DNA of 64,000 nucleotides from Nitrospirales bacterium (GCA_029261355.1 JAJDBM010000058.1:248001-312000); one strand, 5' to 3'; positions 27,675-36,469 are shown, numbered from the stretch's first letter. The notes: generated by a model from the letters alone, not told the origin. Translations and numbers: made by a program.

Positions 27675-29048
27675 GTGGCAGACAGCATTTGTATTGTCGA
27701 TGACGAACCAGCGATTTTGAATACGCTCAGTCCCATTTTGGAGGATGAAGGGTATCAAGTCTCCGTCGCGAAAAGCGGCATAGATGTGTTGAAAATGGTG
27801 CGTAGCGATCCACCAGATTTAATTATTTTAGACATCTGGATGCCTGACCTTGACGGCTTAGAAACGCTGAAACGATTGCGACAACAATTTCCCGCTTTGC
27901 TTGTGATTATGATGTCGGGTCATGGTTCAATTGAAACGGCTATTAAGGCAACAAAACTTGGGGCGTATGATTATCTTGAAAAACCCCTTGATTTGGAAAA
28001 GGTCACCATTCTTGTCAGAAACGCTCTCCATCAACGGAAACTCGAAGAGGAGAATCTTAACCTTCGAATTCAAGTTGAACGACGTTTTGAGTTAGTGGGG
28101 ACATCCAGTTCCATGAATCGACTACGCGAGTTAATTGATATGGCAGCACCGACGAACAGTCGCGTGTTGATTTCTGGTGCCAATGGGACCGGAAAAGAAT
28201 TAGTGGCACGTGCGATTCATCTGCATAGTCCACGCCACAGTCGTCCCTTTGTTGAAGTGAATTGTGCGGCCATTCCTGAGACCCTCATTGAAAGTGAATT
28301 ATTTGGACATGAACGAGGGTCCTTTAGCGGCGCGACGTCTATGAAGCGAGGGAAGTTTGAATTAGCTGATAGTGGGACCTTATTTCTTGATGAAATTGGG
28401 GATATGAGTTTAGCCACACAGGCCAAGGTGTTACGGGTGTTACAAGAGCAACAATTTACCAGGGTAGGAGGGGCCAAGTTACTCAATATACAAGTCCGAG
28501 TGATTGCGGCGTCAAATAAAGACTTAGGGGAAGAAATTGAAAAGGGCAATTTTCGCGAAGATTTATATTATCGTCTGAACGTGCTCCCAATTGTTGTCCC
28601 CACCCTTCGGCAACGCCGGGATGATATCCCGCAACTCGCTCAGCACTTTTTAAAACTTCATGCAGAAGAACAAGGTGTAAAATTCAAGGAGCTTACAAAA
28701 GAGGCTATGGAAATGTTGCGACAGCATGATTGGCCAGGCAACATTCGTGAGCTGCGAAACCTCATTGAGCGGCTACTGATTATGGTGCCAAGATCGGTCA
28801 TTGAAGGCACGGATGTTGAGTCATTTCTCCAGGTACGAAGTGGAGGAAGCAATCAGGCGTTTTCTTTGGGTAAAGACTTTTCTTCCTTGCGTGAAGCGCG
28901 TAATGCCTTTGAACGAGAATTGATCACGAATAAATTGCGCGAAAATAATTGGAATGTTTCCAAGACTGCGGATGACTTAAAGATTGAACGCAGCCACCTT
29001 CACCGAAAGATAAAATTACTGAATGTCGAGCTCAGGTCTGAAAACTAA
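27675..29048 (+). CDS. ntrX: NtrX-type sigma54-dependent response regulator
   Basis: A 457-residue AAA+ transcription activator starting at GTG 27675. The receiver has acidic residues at the start (VDDEP), phospho-acceptor Asp53 (LDIWMPD) and Lys103 (EKPLD). The central domain has Walker A GANGTGKE near 168-175 and Walker B GTLFLDEIGD near 234-243. The sigma54 loop reads GSFSGA (215-220) instead of GAFTGA, so both the usual Ala and Thr are replaced by Ser. A Fis-type helix-turn-helix ends the protein (NVSKTADDLKIERSHLHRKI). It overlaps the next gene by 26 bases. Confidence 0.92.
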   Translation: MADSICIVDDEPAILNTLSPILEDEGYQVSVAKSGIDVLKMVRSDPPDLIILDIWMPDLDGLETLKRLRQQFPALLVIMMSGHGSIETAIKATKLGAYDYLEKPLDLEKVTILVRNALHQRKLEEENLNLRIQVERRFELVGTSSSMNRLRELIDMAAPTNSRVLISGANGTGKELVARAIHLHSPRHSRPFVEVNCAAIPETLIESELFGHERGSFSGATSMKRGKFELADSGTLFLDEIGDMSLATQAKVLRVLQEQQFTRVGGAKLLNIQVRVIAASNKDLGEEIEKGNFREDLYYRLNVLPIVVPTLRQRRDDIPQLAQHFLKLHAEEQGVKFKELTKEAMEMLRQHDWPGNIRELRNLIERLLIMVPRSVIEGTDVESFLQVRSGGSNQAFSLGKDFSSLREARNAFERELITNKLRENNWNVSKTADDLKIERSHLHRKIKLLNVELRSEN

Positions 29049-30405
29049 GTATCCACGTGGCCATGAAAAGAAGGAGAAGGCCGAGCCTTCCTCTGAACAA
29101 ATAGTTGTCTCAGAGGTGCATATTGAGAAACTCGTGCCAGGAGGAAATGGTCTCGCACGAGTTGGGGCACAAGTTGTGTTCGTCAAAGGGGGCCTCCCAG
29201 GAGAGCAGATACATGTTCAAATTGGCGAGAAGCGTCGGGGTGTTCATTATGGTGACATTCGTCAAATTCTTGAGCCTTCCCAGGAACGGGTGCATCCTCC
29301 CTGTTCCATCTATGGGCAGTGCGGTGGATGTCAATTCCAACATCTGAGCTATCAAGGGCAGCTTGAGCAAAAGAAAGCCATTCTGACTGATGCCCTTCAG
29401 CGGATTGGGAAAATTGAACTTCCCGAGATTGGAGCAGTGGTTCCATCTCCACAGCCCTTTGGCTATCGAAGTACCATTCGCTTTGTCGTGTTCAAGGGGG
29501 AAAAGAATTTTCAATTGGGATTTTATCAGGCAGAGACGAGAAATGCCGTTGAAGCCAAAAGGTGCTTGTTGATTTCAGAACCCATGCAACAGCTAGTCGC
29601 CAAGGTTGCTGAACGTCTGGCGTCCCAATCGACAGTGCCGATGTATCTGGAGCATGTTGAGTTTCGAGCCTCGACGACCTCAACGGACGTGCTGATTGTC
29701 TTTCATGGCTCCTATAAGAAAGCTGAGCGCGTCAAGGAATTTCTTGAGCCATTTCAAAAATTTTCTGGAGTTGTGGGTTGTATTGCCGAGCGATCTGGCC
29801 CAAAGGCCGGTCGCGTGCCTTCCACCCCATTAGTCGTCGGGAAAGATTATGTCACGGAGAAATTTGATGACCTCAAGGTCCAAATAGGGCATCGGTCCTT
29901 TTCGCAAACCAATTGGCCAGTGTATGAATCGATTGGGCGTCAGCTGCGTGAGTGGCTAGGAGAGCTTCAAGGAGTACGAGTACTTGAACTGTACGCAGGG
30001 ACTGGATTGTTAGGCATGACGCTGGCACGAAATGGTGCCTTTGTCACCTTGGTCGAATCCAATGCCTTTGCCCTGGCCGATGCGCGAACCTCTGTGGCCC
30101 TGAGTCGTGTGGCGCGTTGCCGATTCAAGCGAAAAGGTGGCGAATCATTTTTACCATCTGTGAAGCAGGACGAGTTTGATGTCGTGCTTGTTGATCCACC
30201 ACGGACTGGCCTGACACCACAAGTGACGAAAGAATTAGGACGAATTAAGGCTCCTCGGGTGTTGTATATATCCTGTGATGTCGCCACCCTTGCCAGAGAC
30301 CTTGCACGGTTGGGGACTTTTGGCTATCGGGTGGTCCGTATTCAGCCATTTGATATGTTTCCCCAAACGGCCCATATCGAAACGCTTGTTGAGTTAGCGA
30401 TTTAA
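29023..30405 (+). CDS. 23S rRNA (uracil-5-)-methyltransferase, RlmD/TrmA family
   Basis: A 460-residue methyltransferase. A TRAM domain (about 28-85) is followed by the iron-sulfur cysteines Cys94, Cys100 and Cys103 (CSIYGQCGGC) with a fourth in EAKRCLL. The catalytic domain has the SAM motif LELYAGTGLLGMTLAR, the DPPRTGL motif and the nucleophile region YISCDVATLARD (Cys near 417). The Fe-S cluster and TRAM domain favour an RlmD- or RlmC-like rRNA enzyme making m5U; which uridine is not determined. It starts inside the end of ntrX, so the two are probably co-transcribed by position only. Confidence 0.9.
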   Translation: MSSSGLKTKYPRGHEKKEKAEPSSEQIVVSEVHIEKLVPGGNGLARVGAQVVFVKGGLPGEQIHVQIGEKRRGVHYGDIRQILEPSQERVHPPCSIYGQCGGCQFQHLSYQGQLEQKKAILTDALQRIGKIELPEIGAVVPSPQPFGYRSTIRFVVFKGEKNFQLGFYQAETRNAVEAKRCLLISEPMQQLVAKVAERLASQSTVPMYLEHVEFRASTTSTDVLIVFHGSYKKAERVKEFLEPFQKFSGVVGCIAERSGPKAGRVPSTPLVVGKDYVTEKFDDLKVQIGHRSFSQTNWPVYESIGRQLREWLGELQGVRVLELYAGTGLLGMTLARNGAFVTLVESNAFALADARTSVALSRVARCRFKRKGGESFLPSVKQDEFDVVLVDPPRTGLTPQVTKELGRIKAPRVLYISCDVATLARDLARLGTFGYRVVRIQPFDMFPQTAHIETLVELAI

Positions 30406-30440
30406 ATGTCTTTTTACCTATCGATACAGAGTAATTTTCT

Positions 30441-31478
30441 ATGACGACTTATCGTGAAGCTGGGGTTGATATAGATGCGGGCGATGAATTTGTTCGTCGT
30501 ATAAAATCCATGGTGCGAAGCACGCATCGTCCAGAGGTTGTTAGTGACTTAGGAGGGTTTGGTGGTCTATTTCGTTTTCCCTCCACGCAGTACGAGGATC
30601 CGATCCTTGTGTCTGGGACAGATGGCGTTGGAACGAAGTTAAAGGTGGCGGCGCTCATGGATCGCCATGACACCATTGGTATTGACCTCGTGGCAATGTG
30701 CGTGAATGATGTGTTGGTGAGTGGAGCCGAACCGCTCTTTTTTTTAGATTATTTAGCAACGGGAAAACTTGAGATAGCCAAGGCAGAAAGTATCGTCAAA
30801 GGCATTGTTGCTGGTTGTCGAGAGGCCGGGTGTGCGTTGATTGGCGGCGAGACGGCGGAGATGCCATCATGTTATCCCGAACATGAATATGATTTGGCCG
30901 GGTTTGTGGTGGGGGTGGTGGAACGGGCGAAGATTATAGATGGAAACAAAGTGTCATCTGGCGACGTGGCCATTGGATTGAGTGCAACGGGCTTACACAG
31001 CAATGGGTTCACCTTGGCTCGACAAGTCTTATTCGAACAAGAAGGCTGGACCGGCACAACGCAATTATCTGAACTTGATCGACCATTGGGCGACATCCTC
31101 TTAGAACCTACCAAGATCTATGTAAAACAGATACGGGCGCTTCTGACAGATTGTGACATTCATGGGTTAGCCCATATTACGGGCGGGGGACTCACGGGGA
31201 ATGTGCCTCGAGTGTTGCCATCGCATTGCGAAATGCTCATCAAGCGAGGGTCTTGGCCAATTCCAGACATTTTTAACGTGATCCAACAGTCAGGAAAGGT
31301 CGATCAAGACGAAATGTATCGAGTCTTTAATATGGGTATTGGCATGGTGGTGATCGTCCCTCCTCAAGACGTTGATCGAGTCCTTTCACATATGAAGAAC
31401 TTGGGTGAGTTAGCACATGTGATCGGCGAGGTCGGTGGACGGACGTCTTCCGACGCACCGGTACGATATGGGGAGTAA
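30441..31478 (+). CDS. purM: phosphoribosylformylglycinamidine cyclo-ligase PurM
   Basis: A 345-residue enzyme of de novo purine synthesis that closes FGAM to aminoimidazole ribotide using ATP. It has YREAGVDIDAGDEFV at the start, the ATP-binding SGTDGVGTKLKVA (about 54-66), DLVAMCVNDVLVSGAEPLFFLDY and the GGGLTGNVPRVLP block. Length is typical. It is followed after 11 bases by purN, the usual purMN arrangement. Confidence 0.97.
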   Translation: MTTYREAGVDIDAGDEFVRRIKSMVRSTHRPEVVSDLGGFGGLFRFPSTQYEDPILVSGTDGVGTKLKVAALMDRHDTIGIDLVAMCVNDVLVSGAEPLFFLDYLATGKLEIAKAESIVKGIVAGCREAGCALIGGETAEMPSCYPEHEYDLAGFVVGVVERAKIIDGNKVSSGDVAIGLSATGLHSNGFTLARQVLFEQEGWTGTTQLSELDRPLGDILLEPTKIYVKQIRALLTDCDIHGLAHITGGGLTGNVPRVLPSHCEMLIKRGSWPIPDIFNVIQQSGKVDQDEMYRVFNMGIGMVVIVPPQDVDRVLSHMKNLGELAHVIGEVGGRTSSDAPVRYGE

Positions 31479-31489
31479 TAGGTAAGGCG

Positions 31490-32134
31490 ATGGCATCTCT
31501 GGTCTTAGGCGTCCTTGTCTCCGGACGAGGCTCCAACCTTCAGTCAATTATTGACGCCATGGTAGCTGGGACATTGACTGCGAGAATAGCCGTGGTCGTT
31601 AGTAACAAGTCAGACGCATTTGGCCTCGAGCGCGCTCAACAACATGGGATCAAAACTGTGTTTGTGGATCCGAAACCATTCAAGGAGCAAGCAAATCCTC
31701 GAGAAGCCTATGATCATGCGGTGTTGGACGTACTCAAGTCACATGGCGTTGAGCTGGTCATCTTAGCGGGGTATATGAGGATTGTGACCGCGGCATTCAT
31801 TCAGGCCTATGAAGGCAAGATGATGAATATTCATCCATCGCTGCTCCCGTCGTTTCCGGGATTGCACGCGCAAAAGCAAGCATTGGAGTGGGGAGCGAAA
31901 GTGAGTGGGTGTACTGTCCATTTCGTCACAGAAGGCATGGATGAGGGACCGATTATTCTTCAAGCAGCCGTTCCAGTCCTTGAAGACGATACCGATGAAA
32001 CATTATCGGCAAGAATCTTAGAGCAAGAACACCGTATCTATCCTGAAGCCATTCAGTTGTATGGCGAAGGGCGTCTGACCATTGAAGGGCGATGCACACA
32101 AATTGAAGAAAGCGTGAAGCAATCGAATACGTGA
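31490..32134 (+). CDS. purN: phosphoribosylglycinamide formyltransferase PurN
   Basis: A 214-residue enzyme that formylates GAR with 10-formyl-tetrahydrofolate. It has the phosphate loop VSGRGSNLQSII near 9-20, the catalytic AGYMRIV and NIHPSLLPSFPGLHA blocks (with Asn and His), and GCTVHFVTEGMDEGPII carrying the catalytic Asp. ATG 31490 follows purM by 11 bases. This is the last gene of the backbone before the tRNA-Ala junction. Confidence 0.97.
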   Translation: MASLVLGVLVSGRGSNLQSIIDAMVAGTLTARIAVVVSNKSDAFGLERAQQHGIKTVFVDPKPFKEQANPREAYDHAVLDVLKSHGVELVILAGYMRIVTAAFIQAYEGKMMNIHPSLLPSFPGLHAQKQALEWGAKVSGCTVHFVTEGMDEGPIILQAAVPVLEDDTDETLSARILEQEHRIYPEAIQLYGEGRLTIEGRCTQIEESVKQSNT

Positions 32135-32211
32135 CTTTCTTCTACGAGATACGAACGACGAGATATGCTTTACGCGTAAATTGTTGAGTAGCATGTCATC
32201 CAATTCTATTG

Positions 32212-32217
32212 TATAAT
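32212..32217 (+). promoter_or_regulatory. -10 element upstream of tRNA-Ala
   Basis: TATAAT at 32212-32217 (with TG before it) lies 44 bases before the tRNA. I see no good -35 hexamer at the right distance, so this is only a candidate. Confidence 0.4.
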
Positions 32218-32261
32218 TGTTCCGTATTATCCCAACAGTCGTCACCGCAAGCGCAGCACGT

Positions 32262-32337
32262 GGGGGGCTAGCTCAGTTGGGAGAGCGCAACGTTCGCAAC
32301 GTTGAGGTCGGGGGTTCGATTCCCCTGCCCTCCACCA
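32262..32337 (+). tRNA. tRNA-Ala (anticodon CGC)
   Basis: Cloverleaf with acceptor GGGGGGC/GCCCTCC, D stem GCTC/GAGC, anticodon stem CAACG/CGTTG with loop TTCGCAA (anticodon CGC), T stem GGGGG/CCCCT with loop TTCGATT. CCA is encoded at 32335-32337. The 3' end is also the C-terminal coding end of an antisense recombinase remnant, marking it as a probable integration site. Confidence 0.97.
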
Positions 32338-32760
32338 AATCATACTTGCCGCCCCTCATATCGCCTAAAACCCTGAATGGGAGAGCGGTTGAGGTGATTC
32401 TAAACCCCTCATTCCGGTCATAGGGTAACTTCCCCGAAAACGCCAGCCTGAGGACCATTTTTTTGCCCTCAATCCTGTCAGAACTCCATGGAAATCAAAC
32501 GCGGTTCTAAGACTATCGTCGAAGCTTCACAGGGGACGCCCACAATTCCTGATTTTTTCACCTAAGGCGACCTTTGGTTCCTGCAAACCTCTGATCTTTT
32601 TTTCATAAGTTTCAACAAGTATTGGAGTATCTGCTTCCACCACTCGGTCTAGGAATTGTTCTAATTTCTGCCTTATTCGTCGTAATTCCCCCTCCATAAC
32701 AAACAATTCCTGTTTGGCCTTAGACTCACGTTGTCTTAAATATCTCCAAGGCCATATAAA
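32273..32760 (-). pseudogene. serine recombinase C-terminal remnant overlapping tRNA-Ala
   Basis: On the minus strand I read KQELFVMEGELRRIRQKLE, then a coiled-coil DRVVEADTPILVETYEKKI and NCGRPL, then TGA at 32527-32529, then SFDDSLRTAFDF. A shift in the T7 run at 32458-32464 leads to VLRLAFSGKLPYDRNEGFR, LPFRVLGDM and finally RGIEPPTSTLRTLRSPN, whose codons lie inside the tRNA. This is the C-terminus of a large serine recombinase of the kind that ends in its target tRNA. The N-terminal catalytic and zinc-ribbon parts are gone, and the stretch after AFDF is shorter than expected. The gene is dead. Confidence 0.82.
32333..32346. repeat. 14-bp direct repeat at tRNA-Ala 3' end, copy 1
   Basis: CACCAAATCATACT begins with the last five bases of the tRNA. 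The same 14 bases occur at 40807-40820. With the recombinase ghosts on both sides this is a candidate attachment-site core or duplicated element end. Confidence 0.65.
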
Positions 32761-32875
32761 ACAAGTTAGACGAAGGTCAGGTGTTTCTCTATGATTAATC
32801 GGCGCTCTGTGGCGGAACACCGTTCATAGAGGAGACGATTGATTAAGCAAATAACTTAGTGGGAGCTGCCGTGGT

Positions 32876-33274
32876 TTAACTTACTTTTTGATGAATCAGT
32901 CCTAGAAGAACACCGAAGACTGAAAATTGAATGACACTGGCTAGCCCTTCGATCATGAACCATGCAGAGATGGATGGTACGACAAATTTTGATGGCTCAA
33001 CTATCGCGATGTAGGTCGCGAGGAAAAGGCCGAAGGCTAGGGAGACCTTCACTCCATCATGGATAGTGACTCGTTCGGGCGAAAACCTTGAGAGTGCGAG
33101 CGTGAGAATCACTCCTTGGGCAAGCATCACAAGTAAGCCTAACGCAACGATTGGATCGATTCGCATAAAATCTATGCCTGCGTAGTGTTCTTTGTTAATG
33201 ACAAAATGCGATGTGCCCTGAACGCCGAACGAAACAATTATGAAGGCAAAAATTGAAAGCAAATGTTTTGTCAT
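32876..33274 (-). CDS. small membrane protein divergent from HxlR regulator
   Basis: A 132-residue protein with four hydrophobic segments (near 7-25, 42-62, 76-94 and 107-128) and few charged residues between. N-terminal FGVQGTSHFVINKEHYAGIDFMR is extracytoplasmic in a simple model. I recognise no named family. It diverges from an HxlR regulator with two matching palindromes between them, so it is probably the regulated target. Confidence 0.65.
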   Translation of the reverse strand: MTKHLLSIFAFIIVSFGVQGTSHFVINKEHYAGIDFMRIDPIVALGLLVMLAQGVILTLALSRFSPERVTIHDGVKVSLAFGLFLATYIAIVEPSKFVVPSISAWFMIEGLASVIQFSVFGVLLGLIHQKVS

Positions 33275-33306
33275 GGGGACTCCTTGGTCAGCGATATAGA
33301 CGAGTA

Positions 33307-33321
33307 CTTGTTATTTGCAAG
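33307..33321. promoter_or_regulatory. candidate HxlR operator, copy 1
   Basis: CTTGTTATTTGCAAG has CTTG/CAAG arms around seven bases. It matches copy 2 at 13 or more positions and lies 38 bases from it, between the membrane-protein gene and the regulator. Confidence 0.6.
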
Positions 33322-33344
33322 TTTTTTGGAGTGTAGCCATTATG

Positions 33345-33359
33345 CTTGTTATTAGCAAG
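33345..33359. promoter_or_regulatory. candidate HxlR operator, copy 2
   Basis: CTTGTTATTAGCAAG, extendable by one base on each side (G...C), is 21 bases before the HxlR start codon at 33381. Its place close to the start suggests autorepression. Confidence 0.6.
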
Positions 33360-33380
33360 CATAAAGTTTTACAATAAATA

Positions 33381-33803
33381 ATGACTAAACGAACAACAGA
33401 AGATTGGTATGGATGCCCTATTCGCTACGGCGCAACTATTTTTGGTGATAATTGGTGCTTGCTGATTTTGCGCGATCTCATGTTTAAAGGCGCAAAGCAC
33501 TACGCCGATTTTTTAAATGCAGGCGAAGGTATATCAACCAACATTCTCGCTTCCCGGTTAACCACATTGGAAGCAGAGGGAATTGTTGAAAAAACCCAGG
33601 ACCCAGAGCATGGGAAACGATATATTTATGTCCTAACGGATAAGGGTCTCGGCTTGCTCCCAGCCATGCTCGAAATTATTAATTGGGCCGAAATGTGGGA
33701 TGAACAAACAGAAGTCCCGACAGAGTTCGTAGAAGAGTTAAGGAAAGGACGCTCTTCTTTAGTAAAGAAAATTACTAGCCAATTGAAGTCTTCGCGCTTT
33801 TAA
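33381..33803 (+). CDS. HxlR-type winged-helix transcription regulator
   Basis: A 140-residue HxlR family regulator. A cysteine sits at residue 12 (YGCPIRYGATIFGDNWCLLILRD), followed by the winged helix with ISTNILASRLTTLEAEGIVEK and the wing HGKRYIYVLTDKG. Members commonly sense electrophiles or oxidation through cysteine, which is a family statement rather than proven here. It is divergent from a four-helix membrane protein and shares two operator-like palindromes with it. Confidence 0.88.
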   Translation: MTKRTTEDWYGCPIRYGATIFGDNWCLLILRDLMFKGAKHYADFLNAGEGISTNILASRLTTLEAEGIVEKTQDPEHGKRYIYVLTDKGLGLLPAMLEIINWAEMWDEQTEVPTEFVEELRKGRSSLVKKITSQLKSSRF

Positions 33804-33940
33804 CAGCCGTCGTGATCCCTATCGAGGTTCGAATCATGGCCATTGAATATACCGACACCCAACACACAAACCAAAGAGTCAATCTGATCCACTGATGGAA
33901 TTTGCATGGCTGAACTATGTCTGTTTTTGAACAAAGGACA

Positions 33941-34373
33941 CGAAATTTCAGCCAACATGCTCACCTACTAGTCTCGGACGGGACATGCCCCTCGCTTTCC
34001 ATTGGCGATGAGACTACCGGCCTTCATTGAAAATCCCGCGCCTCTTCTGCCGCTCCTCGAGTCTCTCAAGGATGGCTAAGAAGACTATGTCCGTTGTTCG
34101 TGCGCAAACAAACTTAATGATATTGCCAAGGACCATCCTGACCTCGTTGAAGACTTAGCGGGGAAATGGTTGGAAAACACTGATAAAGATCGAGTAAAGA
34201 AGGTGTGCAAAGGGAAACCCATCATACTTGATACGCAAATATCACATATGGCTCAACGCAGACATGGGATTCGCAAGATCACAACACGGTTCTACTACCC
34301 TGGCACACATTACTTGGAAATCCTAGTCAATGGTGCTTCTCTCGGCTGCAAAGATTTCGAACTGGTCATATAG
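33941..34373 (+). pseudogene. DNA alkylation repair protein (AlkC/COG4335 HEAT type), broken
   Basis: Three pieces align in order with the HEAT-repeat alkylation repair family. First FSQHAHLLVSDGTCPSLSIG in one frame; then, shifted, AMRLPAFIENPAPLLPLLESL from 34008; then a TAA at 34077-34079; then DYVRCSCANKLNDIAKDHP continuing to KWLENTDKDRVKK. The last part, RKITTRFYYPGTHYLEILVNG to DFELVI, is the C-terminal domain, joined after loss of an internal segment. The N-terminal part is missing. Identification is by recalled family wording; the frameshift, stop and deletion are read directly. Confidence 0.75.
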
Positions 34374-34632
34374 CGACGACTACGGCCTACGGAGTAGAAA
34401 TGAAAGTACGCTTAATTTGGCAATAATTTAGTGTGCATTTTAGGCGTATAACGTATTGATTTTATTGTAATTTTTTTGTGATTTACGTGTTGATAGTCGT
34501 GAGGGAAAAATAGCTGCACGTCCATGCGGAACTTTGTTTTGGTCGCTCAATGTCGATTTGGATATTTCCATTCGTCATATAGAGGAACGCCCATAAGGGC
34601 ATGTCTCAAACCATCAATAAGGAGGAAGATTC
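34374..34632. other. intergenic, promoter region of ECF42-type operon
   Basis: AT-rich sequence between the repair pseudogene and the YCII gene. AAGGAGGAAG at 34620-34629 is the ribosome site of the YCII gene. I cannot assign promoter hexamers. Confidence 0.4.
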
Positions 34633-34986
34633 ATGCAATATCTATTAATGATCTACGCCGCAGAATCCGCAGGCCCAAAAGCCGGGACCGCTGAGCATGA
34701 CAAAATGATGCAGAGGTATACGGAACTTGGTCAGGAATTGGACGCCAAAGGACTGATGAAGGGAGGCAATGCCCTCGACAGTGTGGCCACGGCTACGACT
34801 GTTCGTGTGCGTAATGGCAAGGCCCAAACGTTAGATGGTCCATTTGCTGAGACTAAGGAACAATTGGGAGGATTTTTTCTTCTGGATTGCAAAGATCTTG
34901 ACGAGGCAATCCAATATGCTGGAAAGATCCCTAGTGCACAGTTTGGTTCAATAGAAATTCGTCCTGTCGTGTCGTGTGCTAGTTAG
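34633..34986 (+). CDS. YCII-related (DGPF) domain protein
   Basis: A 117-residue protein of the YCII/DGPF family: MQYLLMIYAAE, then LDGPFAETKEQLGGFFLLDCKDLDEA and IEIRPV. It is a dimeric alpha-beta barrel family with no proven activity. It lies 10 bases before a sigma factor gene with a C-terminal helical domain. That pair is the standard arrangement of ECF42-type sigma factors, where the DGPF protein is typically both partner and regulon member. Confidence 0.92.
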   Translation: MQYLLMIYAAESAGPKAGTAEHDKMMQRYTELGQELDAKGLMKGGNALDSVATATTVRVRNGKAQTLDGPFAETKEQLGGFFLLDCKDLDEAIQYAGKIPSAQFGSIEIRPVVSCAS

Positions 34987-34996
34987 GAAGGAGTGA

Positions 34997-36262
34997 TTGA
35001 CTTTGGCATCATTGGAGCAGACGCGAGCGGCGGTTGAGCACATCGTCCGCGAAGAATGGGGGCAAGTGTTGGCAGCTTTAATGGGATACGTGCGCGATTT
35101 CGATCTTGCTGAAGACATGCTTCAAGATGCCTGTGTCGCTGCACTTCACCATTGGCCTCTTGATGGGACTCCCTTGAAACCTGGCGCATGGCTCTTACAG
35201 ACAGCCCGACGAAAGGCGATCGATCGATTTCGTCGGGCCGCGAATTTTGAGTCAAAACGTGCTGAATTTGAGATGATGATCGAACTTGAGCAGCAAGTCC
35301 AGCAGGAAGAGGAGGACACGATGGACGAGAGTATCCCAGATGAGCGACTTCGTCTCATCTTCACGTGTTGTCATCCAGCGTTGGAAGAGCATGCTCGCGT
35401 GGCCTTGACTCTCCGAACCTTGGGAGGGCTGACGACTCCAGAAATTGCGCGAGCTTTCTTGGTGTCGGAGACCACTCTCGCGCAGCGACTTGTGCGCGCC
35501 AAGCGTAAGATTAAAGCCGCCAATATTCCATATGTTGTGCCAGCTCCTCACCTATGGCCAGAGCGTCTGGATTCTGTGTTCTCAGTCATTTATCTCATCT
35601 TTAATGAAGGTTACGCGGTCACTTCCGGTCAAAAGCTCTCTCGTGCCGATTTGTGTCACGAAGCCATTCGTCTTGGCCAAATTCTCTGCCGTCTCGCTCC
35701 TCAGGAATCTGAGGCTGCTGGCTTGTTGGCCTTGATGCTCCTTCACAACTCACGACAGGAATCGCGCATTGACAACGCAGGCAATCTGGTGACGCTGGAA
35801 TGCCAAAATCGTCATTTGTGGAATCGAGAACAAATCGACGCTGGGGTGCGACTTTTACGAGGAGCCCTCGCGCTGGGCCGGCTTGGACCATTTCAAATCC
35901 AGGCAGCCATTAGTGCTGTTCATGCGAATGCGAAACGTTATGATGCCACCGACTGGAATGAGATCACCTTACTGTATGGCAAGCTTTATGAGTTGCAGCC
36001 TACGCCTGTCATTCAGTTGAATCAGGTGGTAGCTCTGTCCTTTGCCCAAGGGGCTGATGTCGGGCTAGTCGCTCTAGCCGAATTAGATGAGCAGGGAACC
36101 TTGGCTCAATATCAACCCTATCATGCCGCTCGAGCGGACTTGTTTCGCCGTGCAGGACGTATGAAAGACTCGGCTGCAGCCTATCAACGAGCCCTGGAGT
36201 TGACGGATAACAAGGCGGAGCAGTGTTTTCTAGAACAGCGTCTTTTGGAAGTATCGAAATAA
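34997..36262 (+). CDS. ECF42-type RNA polymerase sigma factor with C-terminal extension
   Basis: A 421-residue sigma factor much longer than ordinary ECF proteins. Region 2 (VLAALMGYVRDFDLAEDMLQDA, ARRKAIDRFRR) and region 4 (LTLRTLGGLTTPEIARAFL, TLAQRLVRAKRKI) occupy the first 190 residues. The rest is a helical, tetratricopeptide-like domain (LNQVVALSFAQGADVGLVALAELDE) typical of ECF42. It starts at TTG 34997 or TTG 35003; AGGAAGGAG ends at 34993, which slightly favours 35003. It is co-transcribed with the YCII gene and there is no anti-sigma factor gene beside it. Confidence 0.9.
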   Translation: MTLASLEQTRAAVEHIVREEWGQVLAALMGYVRDFDLAEDMLQDACVAALHHWPLDGTPLKPGAWLLQTARRKAIDRFRRAANFESKRAEFEMMIELEQQVQQEEEDTMDESIPDERLRLIFTCCHPALEEHARVALTLRTLGGLTTPEIARAFLVSETTLAQRLVRAKRKIKAANIPYVVPAPHLWPERLDSVFSVIYLIFNEGYAVTSGQKLSRADLCHEAIRLGQILCRLAPQESEAAGLLALMLLHNSRQESRIDNAGNLVTLECQNRHLWNREQIDAGVRLLRGALALGRLGPFQIQAAISAVHANAKRYDATDWNEITLLYGKLYELQPTPVIQLNQVVALSFAQGADVGLVALAELDEQGTLAQYQPYHAARADLFRRAGRMKDSAAAYQRALELTDNKAEQCFLEQRLLEVSK

Positions 36263-36469
36263 GAAGTTGCTGGGACGTGTGTGATGTTCATCGTTTGGTG
36301 TGCACGCAACAAAATTGTTGTTCTCAGATGTCGATTAAGATCGTTTCGTTCGTCGACAAGAGTAGACTCAAACTTAAGAACCCATGGGCCTTGAACGATC
36401 ACCTGTAACTATGTTTGGCCTGTGCGATATGGTTTTACTCTCATCTATCTTTAAGTACGGAGAATTCTT

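Noticed and set aside
33818-33834. GAGGTTCGAATC as a tRNA T-loop fragment
   Set aside because: No acceptor or anticodon stem can be built around it.
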